From positions 85,302,748 to 85,366,747 of the forward strand of contig CM056742.1 in NCBI GenBank assembly GCA_029851415.1: a DNA stretch of 64,000 nucleotides, read 5' to 3'. This document shows, one piece after another, positions 46,601 through 61,000 of this stretch (within the stretch, counting starts at the first letter, position 1; each line of letters begins with the position of its first letter). Position numbers and translations under genes: made by a program. Under the pieces are notes generated by a model. The model had not been told where the DNA came from, did not search any database, and was given only the letters and a program-made list of their open reading frames with translations. Source of the stretch: Eretmocerus hayati (Eukaryota > Arthropoda > Insecta > Hymenoptera > Aphelinidae).

Positions 46601-49510
46601 TAAGAGGTGGCCCATATTCGGAGCATGTAGTGTGATGAGAGGTGGCCCATATTCGGGGCATATAGTCTTAAAGAAGATGACCCACATTCGGGGCATATAG
46701 TGTTACAAGAGATGGCCCACACCAGGGGCATATAGACCCATAGAAGGTGGATCACATCCGGAGCAAGGGTGGCCCGTATTCGAGGCATATAGTGTTATAA
46801 GTGGCGGCCCACATCCGAGGCATAAAGTGTGATAAGAGGTGGCTCACATTCGGGGCAAGCGTGGCCCATATTCGGGGCGTATTGTCTCATAGAGGGTGGC
46901 CCACATCCGAGGCATATAGTATCATAGAAGGTGGCCCACATTCGGGGAATGTTTAGTTTAAGAGGTCACCCCTCATTTGGGGCATGTAGCTCTGTGAAAG
47001 GTGGCCCACATTCGGGACATTCAGTCTCATAGAAGATGGCCCACATCCGGGGCATATAGTGTGATGACAGGTGGCCCACATTCGGGGCATATTGTGTTAT
47101 TATGAGTGGCCCACGTTCGAGGCATATCGTCCTATAGAAGGTGTCCCACATTCGGGGTATATAGTGGTGAAATACGTGGCCCACATTCGGGGCGAGGCTT
47201 GGCCCTCATTCGTGGCAAGTGTGGCCCACATTCGGGGCACATAGTGTTATAATAGGGTGCCCACATTCGAGGCATACAGTGTTATGAGAGGTGTCCAACA
47301 TTCGGGACATATAGTATTATAAGGGGTGACCCAAGTCCGAGGCACATAGTGTGATAAGAGGTGTCCCACATTCGGGGCATGTAGTGTTGTGATAGGTGGC
47401 CCACATTCAGAGCCAGTTTTGCCCTTATTCGGGGCATATAGTGTTACAAGAGGTGGCCCACATTCGAGGCATATGGTGTGATGAGAGGTGGCCCACATTC
47501 GGGGCATATAGTGTGATGAGGGGTGGCCCACATTCTGGGCATATAGTGTTATAATAGGTGGCCCACATTCGAGGCATATAGTGTGATAAGAGGTGGCCCA
47601 TATTCGGGGCATATAGTGTTATAAGAGGTGGCCCACATTCGGGGCATATAGTGTGATGAGGCGTAGCCCATATTCGGAGCATGTAGTATTATGAGGGGTA
47701 GCCCATTCGGGGCAAGGGTGGCCCTTATTCGGAGCATAACGTCTTATAGGAGGTGGATCACATTCGGGGCATATAGGGTTATGAGAGGTGGCCCACAGTC
47801 GAGGCATCTACTCTTATAGAAGAGGGCCCACATTCGGAGCAAGGGTGAACCTGATTCGAGGCATATAGTGTTATAAGAGGTGCTCCACATTCGAGGCATA
47901 TAGTGTGATGAGAGGTAATCCACATTCGGGGCAAGGGTTGCAGATATTCTGGGCATATTGTCCCATGAGGGTGGCCCACATTCGGGGCAGATAGTGTTAT
48001 AAGAGGTGGCCCACATTCGGGTCATATAGTTTAATAAAAGGTGGCCCACAATTCAAGCAAGGGTGGCCCATATCCGGGGGATATAGTGTTATAAGAGGTG
48101 GCCCACATTCGAGGCATATAGTGTGATAAGAGGTGGCCCACATTCGGGTCATATAGTTTAATAAAAGGTGGACCACAATTCAAGCAAGGGTGGCCCATAT
48201 CCGGGGGATATAGTGTTATAAGAGGTGGCCCACATTCGAGGCATATAGTGTGATGAGAGGTGGCCCACATTCGGGCCAAGGGTAGACCACATTCGGGGCA
48301 CATAGTGTTATAATAGGTGGCCCACATTCGAGGCATATAGTGTTATAAGGGTAGGCCAACATTCGGGCATATAGTGTGATGGAAGGTGGCACACATTCGG
48401 GGCAAGTGTGGCCCATATTCGTGGCAGGGGTGACCCACATTCGGGGCATATTGTCTTAAATCCGGGGCATATATTAGTATAAGGGGTAGCCCACATTGGG
48501 GGTACTTAGTGTTATAAAGGTGGCCCAAATTCGAGGCATATAGTGTTATGATAGGTGGCCCACATTCGGGCAATATAGTGTAATGATAGGTGGCCTACAC
48601 TCAGGGCATATAGTGTTATAAGAGGTGGCCCACATTCGGGGCATGTAGTGTTATAAGAGGTGGCCCACATTCGGGGCATATAGTGTTATAAGAGGTGGCC
48701 GACATTCAGGTGGCCCACATTCGGGGCATATAGTGTTATAATAGGTGGCCCACATTTGGGGCAAGGGTGGCCCACATTCGGAGCAAGGCTGGCCCACATT
48801 CGGGGCATATAGTGTTTTAATAGGTGGCCCACATTCGGAGCAAGGGTGGCCCACATTCGGGGCATATAGAGTTATAAGAGGTGGCCTACATTTGCGGCAT
48901 ATAGTGTGATAAGAGGTCGCCCATATTCGGGGCATGTAGTGTTATAATAGGTGGCCCCCATTCGGGGCATATAGTGTCAAAAGAGGTGGCCCACATCCGG
49001 GGCAAGAGTGGCCCATATTCGGGGCGTATTGTCTCATAGAGGGTGGCCAACATCCGGGGCATTTAGTCTCATAGAAGGACGCCCACATCCGGGGCATATT
49101 GTGTGATGACAGGTGGCCCACATTCGGGGCATATAGTGTTATGATGAGTGGCCCACATTCGAGGCATATCGACTCATAAAAGGTGGCCCACATTCGGGGC
49201 ATATGGTGTCGTAATACGTGGCCCACATTCGGGGCGAGGGTGGCCCACATTCTTGGCAAGGGTGGCCCACATTCGGGGCACATAGTGTTATGATAGGTGG
49301 CCCACATTCAGGGCATATAGTGTCATAAGAGGTTGCCCACATTCGGGGCATATAGTGTGATAAGAATCGGCCCACGTTCGGGGCATGTAGTGTTCTGATA
49401 GGTGGCCTACATTCGGGGCATATAGTGTTATAAGAGGTGGCCCTGATCCGGGCCATATAGTGTTATAAGAGGTGGCCCACATTCGGGGCATCTAGTGTTA
49501 TAATTGGTGG

Positions 49511-50026
49511 CCGACATTCAGGTGGCCCACATTCGGGGCATATAGTGTTATAATAGGTGGCCCACATTTGGGGCAAGGGTGGCCCACATTCGGAGCAAGG
49601 CTGGCCCACATTCGGGGCATATAGTGTTATAATAGGTGGCCGACATTCGGGTGGCCCACATTCGGGGCATATAGTGTTATAATAGGTGGCCCACATTTGG
49701 GGCAAGGGTGGCCCACATTCGGAGCAAGGCTGGCCCACATTCGGGGCATATAGTGTTATAATAGGTGGCCGACATTCAGGTGGCCCACATTCGGGGCATA
49801 TAGTTTTATAATAGGTGGCCCACATTTGGGGCAAGGGTGGCCCACATTCGGAGCAAGGCTGGCCCACATTCGGGGCATATAGTGTTATAAGAGGTGGCCG
49901 ACATTCAGGTGGCATACATTCGGGGCATATAGTGTTATAATAGGTGGCCCACATTTGGGGCAAGGGTGGCCCAGATTCGGAGCAAGGCTGTCCCACATTC
50001 GGGGCATATAGTGTTATAATAGGTGG
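49511..50026 (-). repeat. 129-bp higher-order repeat, four copies
   Basis: CCGACATTC starts at 49511, 49640, 49769 and 49898, an exact 129-bp period. Each period is made of two 35-bp units plus shorter forms. Because 129 is a multiple of three, one frame stays open for 223 codons; this is a by-product, not evidence for a gene. Confidence 0.9.
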
Positions 50027-50199
50027 CCCACATTCGGAGCAAGGGTGGCCCACATTCGGGGCATATAGAGTTATAAGAGGTGGCCTACATTTGCGGCATA
50101 TAGTGTTATAAGAGGTGGCCCACATTCGGGGCATATAGTATTATAAGGGGTGGCCCATGTTCGAGGCACATAGTGTGATGAGAGGTGGCCCACATTCGG

Positions 50200-53100
50200 G
50201 GCATGTAGTGTTATGATAGGTGGCCCACATTCGGGGCATATAGTCTTATAATAAGTGGCCCACTTTCGGGGCATATAGTGTCATGAGAGGTGGCCACATT
50301 GGGGGCATATAGTCTTATAAAAGGTGGCCCACATTCGGAGCTAGGGTTGCCCTTATCCGGGGCATATAGTGTTACAAGAGGTGGCCTCAGTTCGAGGCAT
50401 ATAGTGTTATGATAGGTGGACCACATTCGGGGCATATAGTGTCATAAGAGGTTGCCCACATTCGGGGCATATAGTGTGATAAGAAGTGGCCCATGTTCGG
50501 GGCATGTAGTGTTATGATAGGTGGCCTACATTCGGGGCATATAGTGTTATAAGAGGTGGCCCTGATCCGGGCCATATAGTGTTATGATAGGTGGCCCATA
50601 TTCGGGCCATATAGTGTAATGATAGGTGGCCTACACTCAGGGCATTTAGTGTTATAAGAGGTGGCCCACATTCGGGGCATGTAGTGTTATAAGAGGTGGC
50701 CGATATTCAGGTGGCCCACATTCGGGGCATATAGTGTTATAATAGGTGGCCCACATTTGGGGCAAGGGTGGCCCACATTCGGAGCAAGGCTGGCCCACAT
50801 TCGGGACATATAGAGTTATAAGAGGTGGCCTACATTTGCGGCATATAGTGTGATAAGAGGTCGCCCATATTCGGGGCATATAGTGTTATGAGAGAAGGCC
50901 ACATTGGGGGCATATAGTCTTATAAAAGGTGGCCCACATTCGGAGCAAGGGTTGCCCTCATTCGGGGCATATAGTGTTACAAGAGGTGGCCCACATTCGA
51001 GGTATATAGTGTTATAATAGGTGGCCCACATTCGGTGCATATCGTCTTATAGGAGGTGGCTCACATTCGGGGCATATAGTGTTACAAGAGGTGGCCCACA
51101 TTCGAGGCATATAGTGTGATGAGAGGTAGCCCACCTTCGGGGCATATAGTGTTATAATAGGTGGCCCACATTCGGGGCATATAGTGGTGTAATACGTGGC
51201 CCACATTCGGAGCGAGGGTGGCCCACATTCGTGGCAAGGGTGGCCCACATTCGGGGCACATAGTGTTATGATAGGGTGCCCACATTCGGGGCATATAGTG
51301 TTATAAGAGGTGGCCCATTTCCGGGGCATATAACGTTATAATACGTGGCCCACAGTCGGGGCAAGGGTGGCCCATATTCGTGGCAAGGGTGGCACACATT
51401 CGGGGCATATTGTCTCATAGAAGATGGCCCACATTCGAGGCATATAGTATTATGAGAGGTGGCCCACATTCGGGGTACTTAGTGTTATAATAGGTGGCCC
51501 ACATTATAGGCATATAGTGTTATAAGAGGTGTCCCACATTCGGGGCATATAGTGTCATAAGAGGTGGCCCAGATTCGGGGCATATAGTGTGGTAAGAGGT
51601 GGCCCATATTCGGAGCATGTAGTGTGATGAGAGGTGGCCCATATTCGGGGCATATAGTCTTAAAGAAGATGACCCACATTCGGGGCATATAGTGTTATAA
51701 GAGATGGCCCACACCAGGGGCATATAGACCCATAGAAGGTGGATCACATTCGGGGCATATAGTGTTACAAGAGGTGGCCCACATTCGAGGCATATAGTGT
51801 GATGAGAGGTGGCCCACATCCGGGGCATATATTCTTATAAAAGGTGGCCCACATTCGGAGCAAGAGTTGCCCTTATTCGGGGCATATAGTGTAACAGAGG
51901 TGGCCCACATTCGAGGCATATAGTGTGATGAGAGGTGGCCCACCTTCGGGGCATATAGTGTTATAATAGGTGGCCCACATTCGGGGCATATAGTGGTGTA
52001 ATACGTGGCCCACATTCGGGGCGAGGGTGGCCCACATTCGTGGCAAGGGTATCCCACATTCGGGGCACATAGTGTTATGATAGGGTGCCCACATTCGGGG
52101 CATATAGTGTTATAAGAGGTGGCCCATATTCGGGGCATATAATGTTATAATACGTGGCCCACAGTCGGGGCAAGGGTGGCCCATATTCGTGGCAAGGGTG
52201 GCACACATTCGGGGCATATTGTCTCATAGAAGATGGCCCACATTCGAGGCATATAGTATTATGAGAGGTGGCCCACATTCGGGGTACTTAGTGTTATAAT
52301 AGGTGGCCCACATTATAGGCATATAGTGTTATGAGAGGTGTCCCACATTCGGGGCATATAGTGTTATAAGAGGTGGCTCAGTTTCGGGGCATATAGTGTG
52401 GTAAGAGGTGGCCCATATTCGGAGCATGTAGTGTGATGAGAGGTGGCCCATATTCGGGGCATATAGTCTTAAAGAAGATGACCCACATTCGGGGCATATA
52501 GTGTTATAAGAGATGGCCCACACCAGGGGCATATAGACCCATAGAAGGTGGATCACATCCGGAGCAAGGGTGGCCCGTATTCGAGGCATATAGTGTTATA
52601 AAAGGCGGCCCACATCCGAGGCATGAAGGGTGATAAGAGGTGGCTCACATTCGGGGCAAGAGCGACCCATATTCGGGGCATATAGTGTTATAAGAGATGG
52701 CCCACACCAGGGGCATATAGACCCATAGAAGGTGGATCACATTCGGGGCATATAGTGTTACAAGAGGTGGCCCACATTCGAGGCATATAGTGTGATGAGA
52801 GGTGGCCCACACCCGGGGCATATATTCTCATAAAAGGTGGCCCACATTCGGAGCAAGAGTTGCCCTTATTCGGGGCATATAGTGTAACAGAGGTGGCCCA
52901 CATTCGAGGCATATAGTGTGATGAGAGGTGGCCCACCTTCGGGGCATATAGTGTTATAATAGGTGGCCCACATTCGGGGCATATAGTGGTGTAATACGTG
53001 GCCCACAGTCGGGGCAAGGGTGGCCCATATTCGTGGCAAGGGTGGCACACATTCGGGGCATATTGTCTCATAGAAGATGGCCCACATTGGGGGCATATAG

Positions 53101-55100
53101 TCTTATAAAAGGTGGCCCACATTCGGAGCTAGGGTTGCCCTTATCCGGGGCATATAGTGTTACAAGAGGTGGCCTAAATTCGAGGCATATAGTGTTATGA
53201 TAGGTGGACCACATTCGGGGCATATAGTGTCATAAGAGGTTGCCCACATTCTGGGCATATAGTGTGATAAGAAGTGGCCCATGTTCGGGGCATGTAGTGT
53301 TATGATAGGTGGCCTACATTCGGGGCATATAGTGTTATAAGAGGTGGCCCTGATCCGGGCCATATAGTGTTATGATAGGTGGCCCACATTCGGGCCATAT
53401 AGTGTAATGATAGGTGGCCTACACTCAGGGCATTTAGTGTTATAAGAGGTGGCCCACATTCGGGGCATGTAGTGTTATAAGAGGTGGCCGATATTCAGGT
53501 GGCCCACATTCGGGACATATAGTGTTATAATAGGTGGCCCACATTCGGGGCAAGGGTGGCCCACATTCGGAGCAAGGCTGGCCCACATTCGGGGCATATA
53601 GAGTTATAAGAGGTGGCCTACATTTGCGGCATATAGTGTGATAAGAGGTCGCCCATATTCGGGGCATATAGTGTTATGAGAGAAGGCCACATTGGGGGCA
53701 TATAGTCTTATAAAAGGTGGCCCACATTCGGAGCAAGGGTTGCCCTCATTCGGGGCATATAGTGTTACAAGAGGTGGCCCACATTCGAGGTATATAGTGT
53801 GATGAGGGGTGGCCCACATTCGGGGCATATAGTGTTATAATAGGTGGCCCACATTCGGTGCATATCGTCTTATAGGAGGTGGCTCACATTCGGGGCATAT
53901 AGTGTTACAAGAGGTGGCCCACATTCGAGGCATATAGTGTGATGAGAGGTAGCCCACCTTCGGGGCATATAGTGTTATAATAGGTGGCCCACATTCAGGG
54001 CATATAGTGGTGTAATACGTGGCCCACATTCGGAGCGAGGGTGGCCCACATTCGTGGCAAGGTTGGCCCACATTCGGGGCTTATAGTGTTATGATAGGGT
54101 GCCCACATTCGGGGCATATAGTGTTATAAGAGGTGGCCCATATTCGGGGCATATAATGTTACAATACGTGGCCCACAGTCGGGGCAAGGGTGGCCCATAT
54201 TCGTGGCAAGGGTGGCACACATTCGGGGCATATTGTCTCATAGAAGATGGCCCACATTCGAGGCATATAGTATTATGAGAGGTGGCCCACATTCGGGGTA
54301 CTTAGTGTTATAATAGGTGGCCCACATTATAGGCATATAGTGTTATAAGAGGTGTCCCACATTCGGGGCATATAGTGTCATAAGAGGTGGCCCAGATTCG
54401 GGGCATATAGTGTGGTAAGAGGTGGCCCATATTCGGAGCATGTAGTGTGATGAGAGGTGGCCCATATTCGGGGCATATAGTCTTAAAGAAGATGACCCAC
54501 ATTCGGGGCATATAGTGTTATAAGAGATGGCCCACACCAGGGGCATATAGACCCATAGAAGGTGGATCACATTCGGGGCATATATTGTTACAAGAGGTGG
54601 CCCACATTCGAGGCATATAGTGTGATGAGAGGTGGCCCACCTTCGGGGCATATAGTGTTATAATAGGTGGCCCACATTCGGGGCATATAGTGGTGTAATA
54701 CGTGGCCCACATTCGGGGCGAGGGTGGCCCACATTCGTGGCAAGGGTATCCCACATTCGGGGCACATAGTGTTATGATAGGGTGCCCACATTCGGGGCAT
54801 ATAGTGTTATAAGAGGTGGCCCATATTCGGGGCATATAATGTTATAATACGTGGCCCACAGTCGGGGCAAGGGTGGCCCATATTCGTGGCAAGGGTGGCA
54901 CACATTCGGGGCATATTGTCTCATAGAAGATGGCCCACATTCGAGGCATATAGTATTATGAGAGGTGGCCCACATTCGGGGTACTTAGTGTTATAATAGG
55001 TGGCCCACATTATAGGCATATAGTGTTATGAGAGGTGTCCCACATTCGGGGCATATAGTGTTATAAGAGGTGGCTCAGTTTCGGGGCATATAGTGTTATG
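50200..55100 (-). repeat. Large higher-order repeat, ~2.7-2.8 kb
   Basis: The block at about 50.39-51.04 kb recurs at 53.16-53.83 kb with a constant 2,788-bp offset. The 51.27-51.83 kb block recurs at 54.09-54.65 kb (offset 2,823), and the 51.7-52.28 kb block at 54.5-54.98 kb (offset 2,697). A related block is also found at 46.27-46.70 kb (offset 4,992 to 51.27-51.69 kb). These are duplications of multi-unit segments within the satellite. Confidence 0.85.
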
Positions 55101-56658
55101 AGAGGTGGCCACATTGGGGGCATAGAGTCTTATAAAAGGTGGCCCACATTTGGAGCAAGGGTTGCCCTTATTCGGGAAATATAGTGTTACAAGAGGTGGC
55201 CCACATTCGAAGCATATAGCGTGATGAGAGGTGGCCTACATTCGGGGCATATAGTGTTATAATAGGTCGCCCACATCCGGGGCATACCGTCTTATAGGAC
55301 GTGGCCCACATTCGGGGCACATAGTGTTATAATAGGTGGCCCACATTCGACGCATATAGTGTTATAAGAGAAGACCAACATTCGGGCATATAGTGTGATG
55401 AAAGGTGGCCCACATTCGAGGCATATAGTGTTATGATAGGTGGCCCACATTCGGGGCATATAGTGTCATAAGAGGTGGCCCACATTCGGGGCATATAGTG
55501 TGATAGGAGGTGGCCCACGTTCGGTGCATGTAGTGTTATGATAGGTGGCCTACATTCGGGGCATATAGTGTTATAAGAGGTGGCCCACATTCGGGGCATG
55601 TAGTGTTATAATAGGTGGCCCACATTCGGGGCATATAGTGTTATAAGGGGTGACCCACGTTCGAGGCACATGGTGTGATGAGAGGTGGCCCGTATTCGGG
55701 GCATGTAGTGTTATGATAGGTGGCCCAGATTCGGGGCATATAGTCTTATACAAAGTGGCCCACTTTCGGGGCATATAGTGTTATGAGGGGTGGCCACATT
55801 GGGGGCATATAGTCTTATAAAAGGTGGCCCACATTCAAGCAAGGGTTGCCCTTATTCGGGGCATATAGTGTTACAAGAGGTGGCCCACATTCGAGGCATA
55901 TAGTGTGATGAGAGGTGGCCCACATCCAGGGCATATAGTATTATAAGGGGTGACCCACGTTCGAGGCACATAGTGTTAGGAGAGGTGGCCCACATTCGGG
56001 GCATATAGTATTATAAGCGGTGACCCACGTTCGAGGCACATAGTGTGATAAGAGGTGACCCACATTCGGGGCATGTAGTGTTATGATAGGTGGCCCACAT
56101 TCGGAGCAAGTGTTGCCCTCATTCGGGGCATATAGTGTTACGAGAGGTGGCCCACATTCGGGGCATATAGTGTCATAAGAGGTGGCCCACATTCGAGGCA
56201 TGTAGTGTTATAATAGGTGGCCCACATTCGGGGCATATAGTATTATAAGCGGTGACCCACGTTCGAGGCACATAGTGTGATAAGAGGTGGCCCACATTCG
56301 GGGCATGTAGTGTTATGATAGGTGGCCCACATTCGGAGCAAGTGTTGCCCACGTTCGAGGCACATAGTGTTAGGAGAGATGGCCCACATTCGGGGCATAT
56401 AGTATTATAAGCGGTGACCCACGTTCGAGGCACATAGTTCGATAAGAGGTGGCCCACATTCGGGGCATGTAGTGTTATGATAGGTGGCCCACATCCGGAG
56501 CAAGGGTGGCCCGTATTCGAGGCATATAGTGTTATAAGCGGCGGCCCACATCCGAGGCATAAAGTGTGATAAGAGGTGGCTCACATTCGGGGCAAGAGTG
56601 GCCCATATTCGGGGCGTATTGTCTCATGGAGGGTGGCCCACATCCGAGGCATATAGTA

Positions 56659-58077
56659 TGTAACGTGGCGGGCATCAGCAGGGGGAAATTTCCTGAAAAG
56701 CTAAACCCACCCAACGCTACCTCATTTATATTAGGCCGGATCAGGTCAGGGCCAGGCACCCCGCGCCACGAGGGGCGGGACAGTGGGGCAAATTGGGAGC
56801 ACCTGAAAAACGCGAATGTATTCTGCGGACACTGGTAGAATTCGATCGACACAAATAATCACTCTCATCGTTCAGAAAAATATGAACGGATTTATTTGCT
56901 ATTAGAAACTCTCATTTCGAGGCACGCAGGCCAATAAACCTATTTACAACGCCATCTGTGGCGAAAACTGTCATCAAATCGTTCATTTGTCCAATAATTC
57001 TCAGAAAATCACAATATCAAAAAGTCACTTTACAGCGGAAACACCCACGTACATTGACTCGAAATTATTCACTGCACTGTTTCGGCGGAATCACCCATAT
57101 ACATTGTGGGCGGAGCTAACGCGAGTGGGGGGAGCTATTTCCCCAGAGGGCGGGCCCGTCCCTCTCCAACTCTCCGCGCCTTCGTCTCCGGAAGTCAGAA
57201 TTATTACGCAAAATGGCCGCTACATCGACCCGCGTGGCCCAGCATGGCCAAAACGTGCATGCTAATATTGGCGCGGGGGGTTGGAGGGACACGGTTACGA
57301 CGCGATGGGTCGGCGGACAAGAAGGACACACCGCGTCGCGAGCTGCGAAATAGGCCACCCGGTAGCCCTGGACACGACTCTCCGCCCGGGGGGGTTCACG
57401 ATGAGGGCGGATGCACCCTGGGGAAGACGTAATGCCACTCACCGCGTAGGTCCATGTCGTCCGGAAGCTCACTGCGATAGCGCTGCTGCTGCGCTGTTGC
57501 TGCTCTGCTGCTGGGGCTGCTTGATTTCGCTGCTGCTGCAGCTCTCTCTCTCTCTCTAGCCCAGTCCGGGTCACCCTCCAAAAGCTGTGTACCCTGGGCG
57601 AGATGTGGTCGTGTGTGGTGGCCACGCGTCAGCACACGCTAACGCAAGTCTTGGCACTAGCACTGGGTTCACCCACACACACACGAAACGTCTTGTGCAC
57701 CCGCGGCGCGATCACTGGACCCGTCCTGGGTCGCTACTCCTGGAGCACGCGGCGAATTTAAGGGCACGATCTGCAGGGAGGTCTATCTAGGCCGGCAGCC
57801 ATCCCAAGATTGCCGGCCGGCGACGCGCAGCGCGGCTTCCTCTTGCCCGCGCGAGCGCCACGCCGTCCGACTCGGTGGGCTGGAAGGTGCTGCCACCACG
57901 CTGGTGGCGGGAGCCATCAGCCCGTTTGAACGTCGTTGTTGTCTTCTTCTCGTCACCTCAGGCACCTCAACAAAAAAGTATAACACACGGAAATCAGACC
58001 TTGATTTACTTTGCCCGAGGTGACGACGAGAGCTTCTGTGGGGCGAGCTGGAACGTGCTGCAACGTTCCACGTTGCA
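56659..58077. mobile_element. 1.4-kb solo-LTR-like insertion in the satellite
   Basis: TGTAACGTGG at the left end and CCACGTTGCA at the right end (TG...CA, imperfect 10-bp inverted ends). It is flanked by the 4-bp duplication AGTA (56655-56658 and 58078-58081). The empty satellite site ATATAGTATCATAG is seen elsewhere, e.g. near 46917. GC-rich, with AATAAA near 56935 and a (CT)n tract near 57541. No long conserved coding region; frames present in several phases are unremarkable. A 4-bp duplication and TG...CA ends fit a gypsy-like solo LTR. Confidence 0.8.
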
Positions 58078-58081
58078 AGTA

Positions 58082-61000
58082 TCATAGAAGGTGGCCCACA
58101 TTCGGGGAATGTTGAGTTTAAGAGGTCGCCCATTATTTGGGGCATGTAGCTCTGTGAAGGGTGGCCCACATTCGGGACATTTAGTCTCATAGAAGATGGC
58201 CCACATCCGGAGCATATAGTGTGATGACAGGTGGCCCACATTCGGGGCATATTGTGTTATTATGAGTGGCCCACGTTCGAGGCATATCGTCCTATAGAAG
58301 GTGGCCCACATTCGGGGCATATAGTGGTGAAATACGTGGCCCACATTCGGGGCGAGGCTTGGCCCTCATTCGTGGCAAGTGTGGCCCATATTCGGGGCAC
58401 ATAGTGTTATAATAGGGTGCCCACATTCGAGGCATATAGTGTTATAAGAGGTGTCCAACATTCGGGACATATAGTATTATAAGGGGTGACCCAAGTCCGA
58501 GGCACATAGTGTGATAAGAGGTGGCCCACATTCGGGGCATGTAGTGTTATGATAGGTGGCCCACATTCGGGGCATATAGTGTGATGAGGGGTGGCCCACA
58601 TTCGGGGCATATAGTGTTATAATAGGTGGCCCACATTCGAGACATATAGTGTGATAAGAGGTGGCCCATATTCGGGGCATATAGTGTTATAAGAGGTGGC
58701 CCACATTCGAGGCATACAGTGTGATAAGGCGTGGCCCATATTCGGAGCATGTAGTGTTATGAGGGGTAACCCATTCGGGGCAAGGGTGGCCCTCATTCGG
58801 AGCATAACGTCTTATAGAAGGTGGATCACATTCGGGGCATATAGGTTTATGAGAGGTGGCCCACAGTCGAGGCATCTACTCTTATAGAAGAGGGCGCACA
58901 TTCGGAGCAAGGGTGGCCCTTATTCGAGGCATATAGTGTTATAAGAGGTGGCCCACATTCGAGGCATATAGTGAGATGAGAGGTGATCCACATTCGGGGC
59001 AAGGGTTGCAGATATTCGGGGCATATTGTCTCATGAGTGTGGCCCACATTCGGGGCAGATAGTGTTATAAGAGGTGGCCCACATTCGGGTCATATAGTTT
59101 TATAAAAGGTGGCCCACAATTCGAGCAAGATTGGCCCATATCCGGGGGATATAGTGTTATAAGAGGTGGCCCACATTCGGGACAAGGGTAGCCCACATTC
59201 GGGGCACATAGTGTTATAATAGGTGGCCCACATTCGAGGCATATAGTGTTATAAGGGAAGGCCAACATTCGGGCATATAGTGTGATGAAAGGTGGCACAC
59301 ATTCGGGGCAAGTGTGGCCCATATTCGTAGCAGGGGTGACCCACATTCGGGGCATATTGTCTTACATCCGGGGCATATAGTAGTATAAGAGGTAGCCCAC
59401 ATCTGGGGTACTTAGTGTTATGAAGGTGGCCCAAATTCGAGGCATATAGTGTTATGATAGGTGGCCCACATTCGAGGCATATAGTGTCATAAGAGGTTGC
59501 CCACATTCGGGGCATATAGCGTGATAAGAAGTGGCCCACGTTCGGGGCATGTAATGTTATGATAGGTGGCCTACATTCGGGGCATATAGTGTTATAAGAG
59601 GTGGCCCTGATCCGGGCCATATAGTGTTATAAGAGGTGGCCCACATTCGGGTCTTATAGTTTTATAAAAGGTGGCCCACAATTCAAGCAAGGGTGGCCCA
59701 TATCCGGGGGATATAGTGTTATAAGAGGTGGCCCTCTTTCGAGGCATATAGTGTGGTAAGAGGTGACCCACATTCGAGCCGCGGGTAGCCCACATTCGGG
59801 GCACATAGTGTTATAATAGGTGGCCCACATTCGACGCATATAGTGTTATAAGAGAAGGCCAACATTCGGGCATATAGTGTGATGAAAGGTGGCCCACATT
59901 CGAGGCATATAATGTTATGATAGGTGGCCCACATTCGGGGCATATAGTGTCATAAGAGGTGGCCCACATTCGGGGCATATAGTGTGATAAGAGGTGGCCC
60001 ACGTTCGGTGCATGTAGTGTTATGATAGGTGGCCTACATTCGGGGCATATAGTGTTATAAGAGGTGGCCCACATTCGGGGCATGTAGTGTTATAATAGGT
60101 GGCCCGAATTCGGGGCATATAGTGTTATGAGGGGTGACCCACGTTCGAGGCACATAGTGTGATTAGGGGTGGCCCGTATTCGGAGCATGTAGTGTTATAA
60201 TAGGTGGCCCAGATTCGGGTCATATAGTCTTATAGAAAGTCGCCCACTTTCGGGGCATATAGTGTTATGAGAGGTGGCCACATTGGGGGCATAGAGTCTT
60301 ATAAAAGGTGGCCCACATTCGGAGCAAGGGTTGCCCTTATTCGGGAAATATAGCGTTACAAGAGGTGGCCCACATTCGAAGCATATAGTGTGATGAGAGG
60401 TGGCCCACATTCGGGGCATATAGTGTTATAATAGGTCGCCCACATCCGGTGCATACCGTCTTATAGGACGTGGCCCACATTCGACGCATATAGTGTTATA
60501 AGAGAAGGCCAACATTCGGGCATATAGTGTGATGAAAGGTGGCCCACATTCGAGGAATATAGTGTTATGATAGGTGGCCCACATTCGGGGCATATAGTGT
60601 CATAAGAGGTGGCCCACATTCGGGGCATATAGTGTGATAAGAGGTCGCCCACGTTCGGTGCATGTAGTGTTATGATAGGTGGCCTACATTCGGGGCATAT
60701 GGTGTTATAAGGGGTGACCCACGTTCGAGGCACATAGTGTGATGAGAGGTGGCCCGTATTCGGGGCATGTAGTGTTATGATAGGTGGCCCAGATTCGGGA
60801 CATATAAACTTATAGAAAGTGGCCCACTTTCGGGGCATATAGTGTTATGAGGGGTGGCCACATTGGGGGCATATAGTCTTATAAAAGGTGGCCCACATTC
60901 GGAGCAAGGGTCAACTTTAATCGGGGAATATAGTGTTCCAAGAGGTGGCCCACATTCGAGGCATATAGTGTGATGAGAGGTGGTCCACATTCAGGGCATG

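Larger units (their letters stand above)
43586..56658 (-). repeat. 35-bp satellite, main minus-oriented array (13 kb)
   Basis: Several hundred units of GCCCACATTCGGGGCATATA + GTGTTATAAGAGGTG (35 bp) with ~22-bp short forms (GGGGCAAGGGTGGCCCACATTC) interspersed. Variant positions are shared between distant blocks, giving higher-order repeats. On the minus strand the unit has no stop codon in any frame, and 35 is not a multiple of three. The result is a rotating 35-residue repeat (PECGPPLITLYAPNVGH, then PRMWATSYNTI) in all three frames. No gene is implied. Confidence 0.97.

Noticed and set aside
57116..57625. 169-codon minus frame and others within the 1.4-kb insertion
   Set aside because: GC-rich LTR-like sequence with a CAG/CTG and CT tract; no family resemblance.
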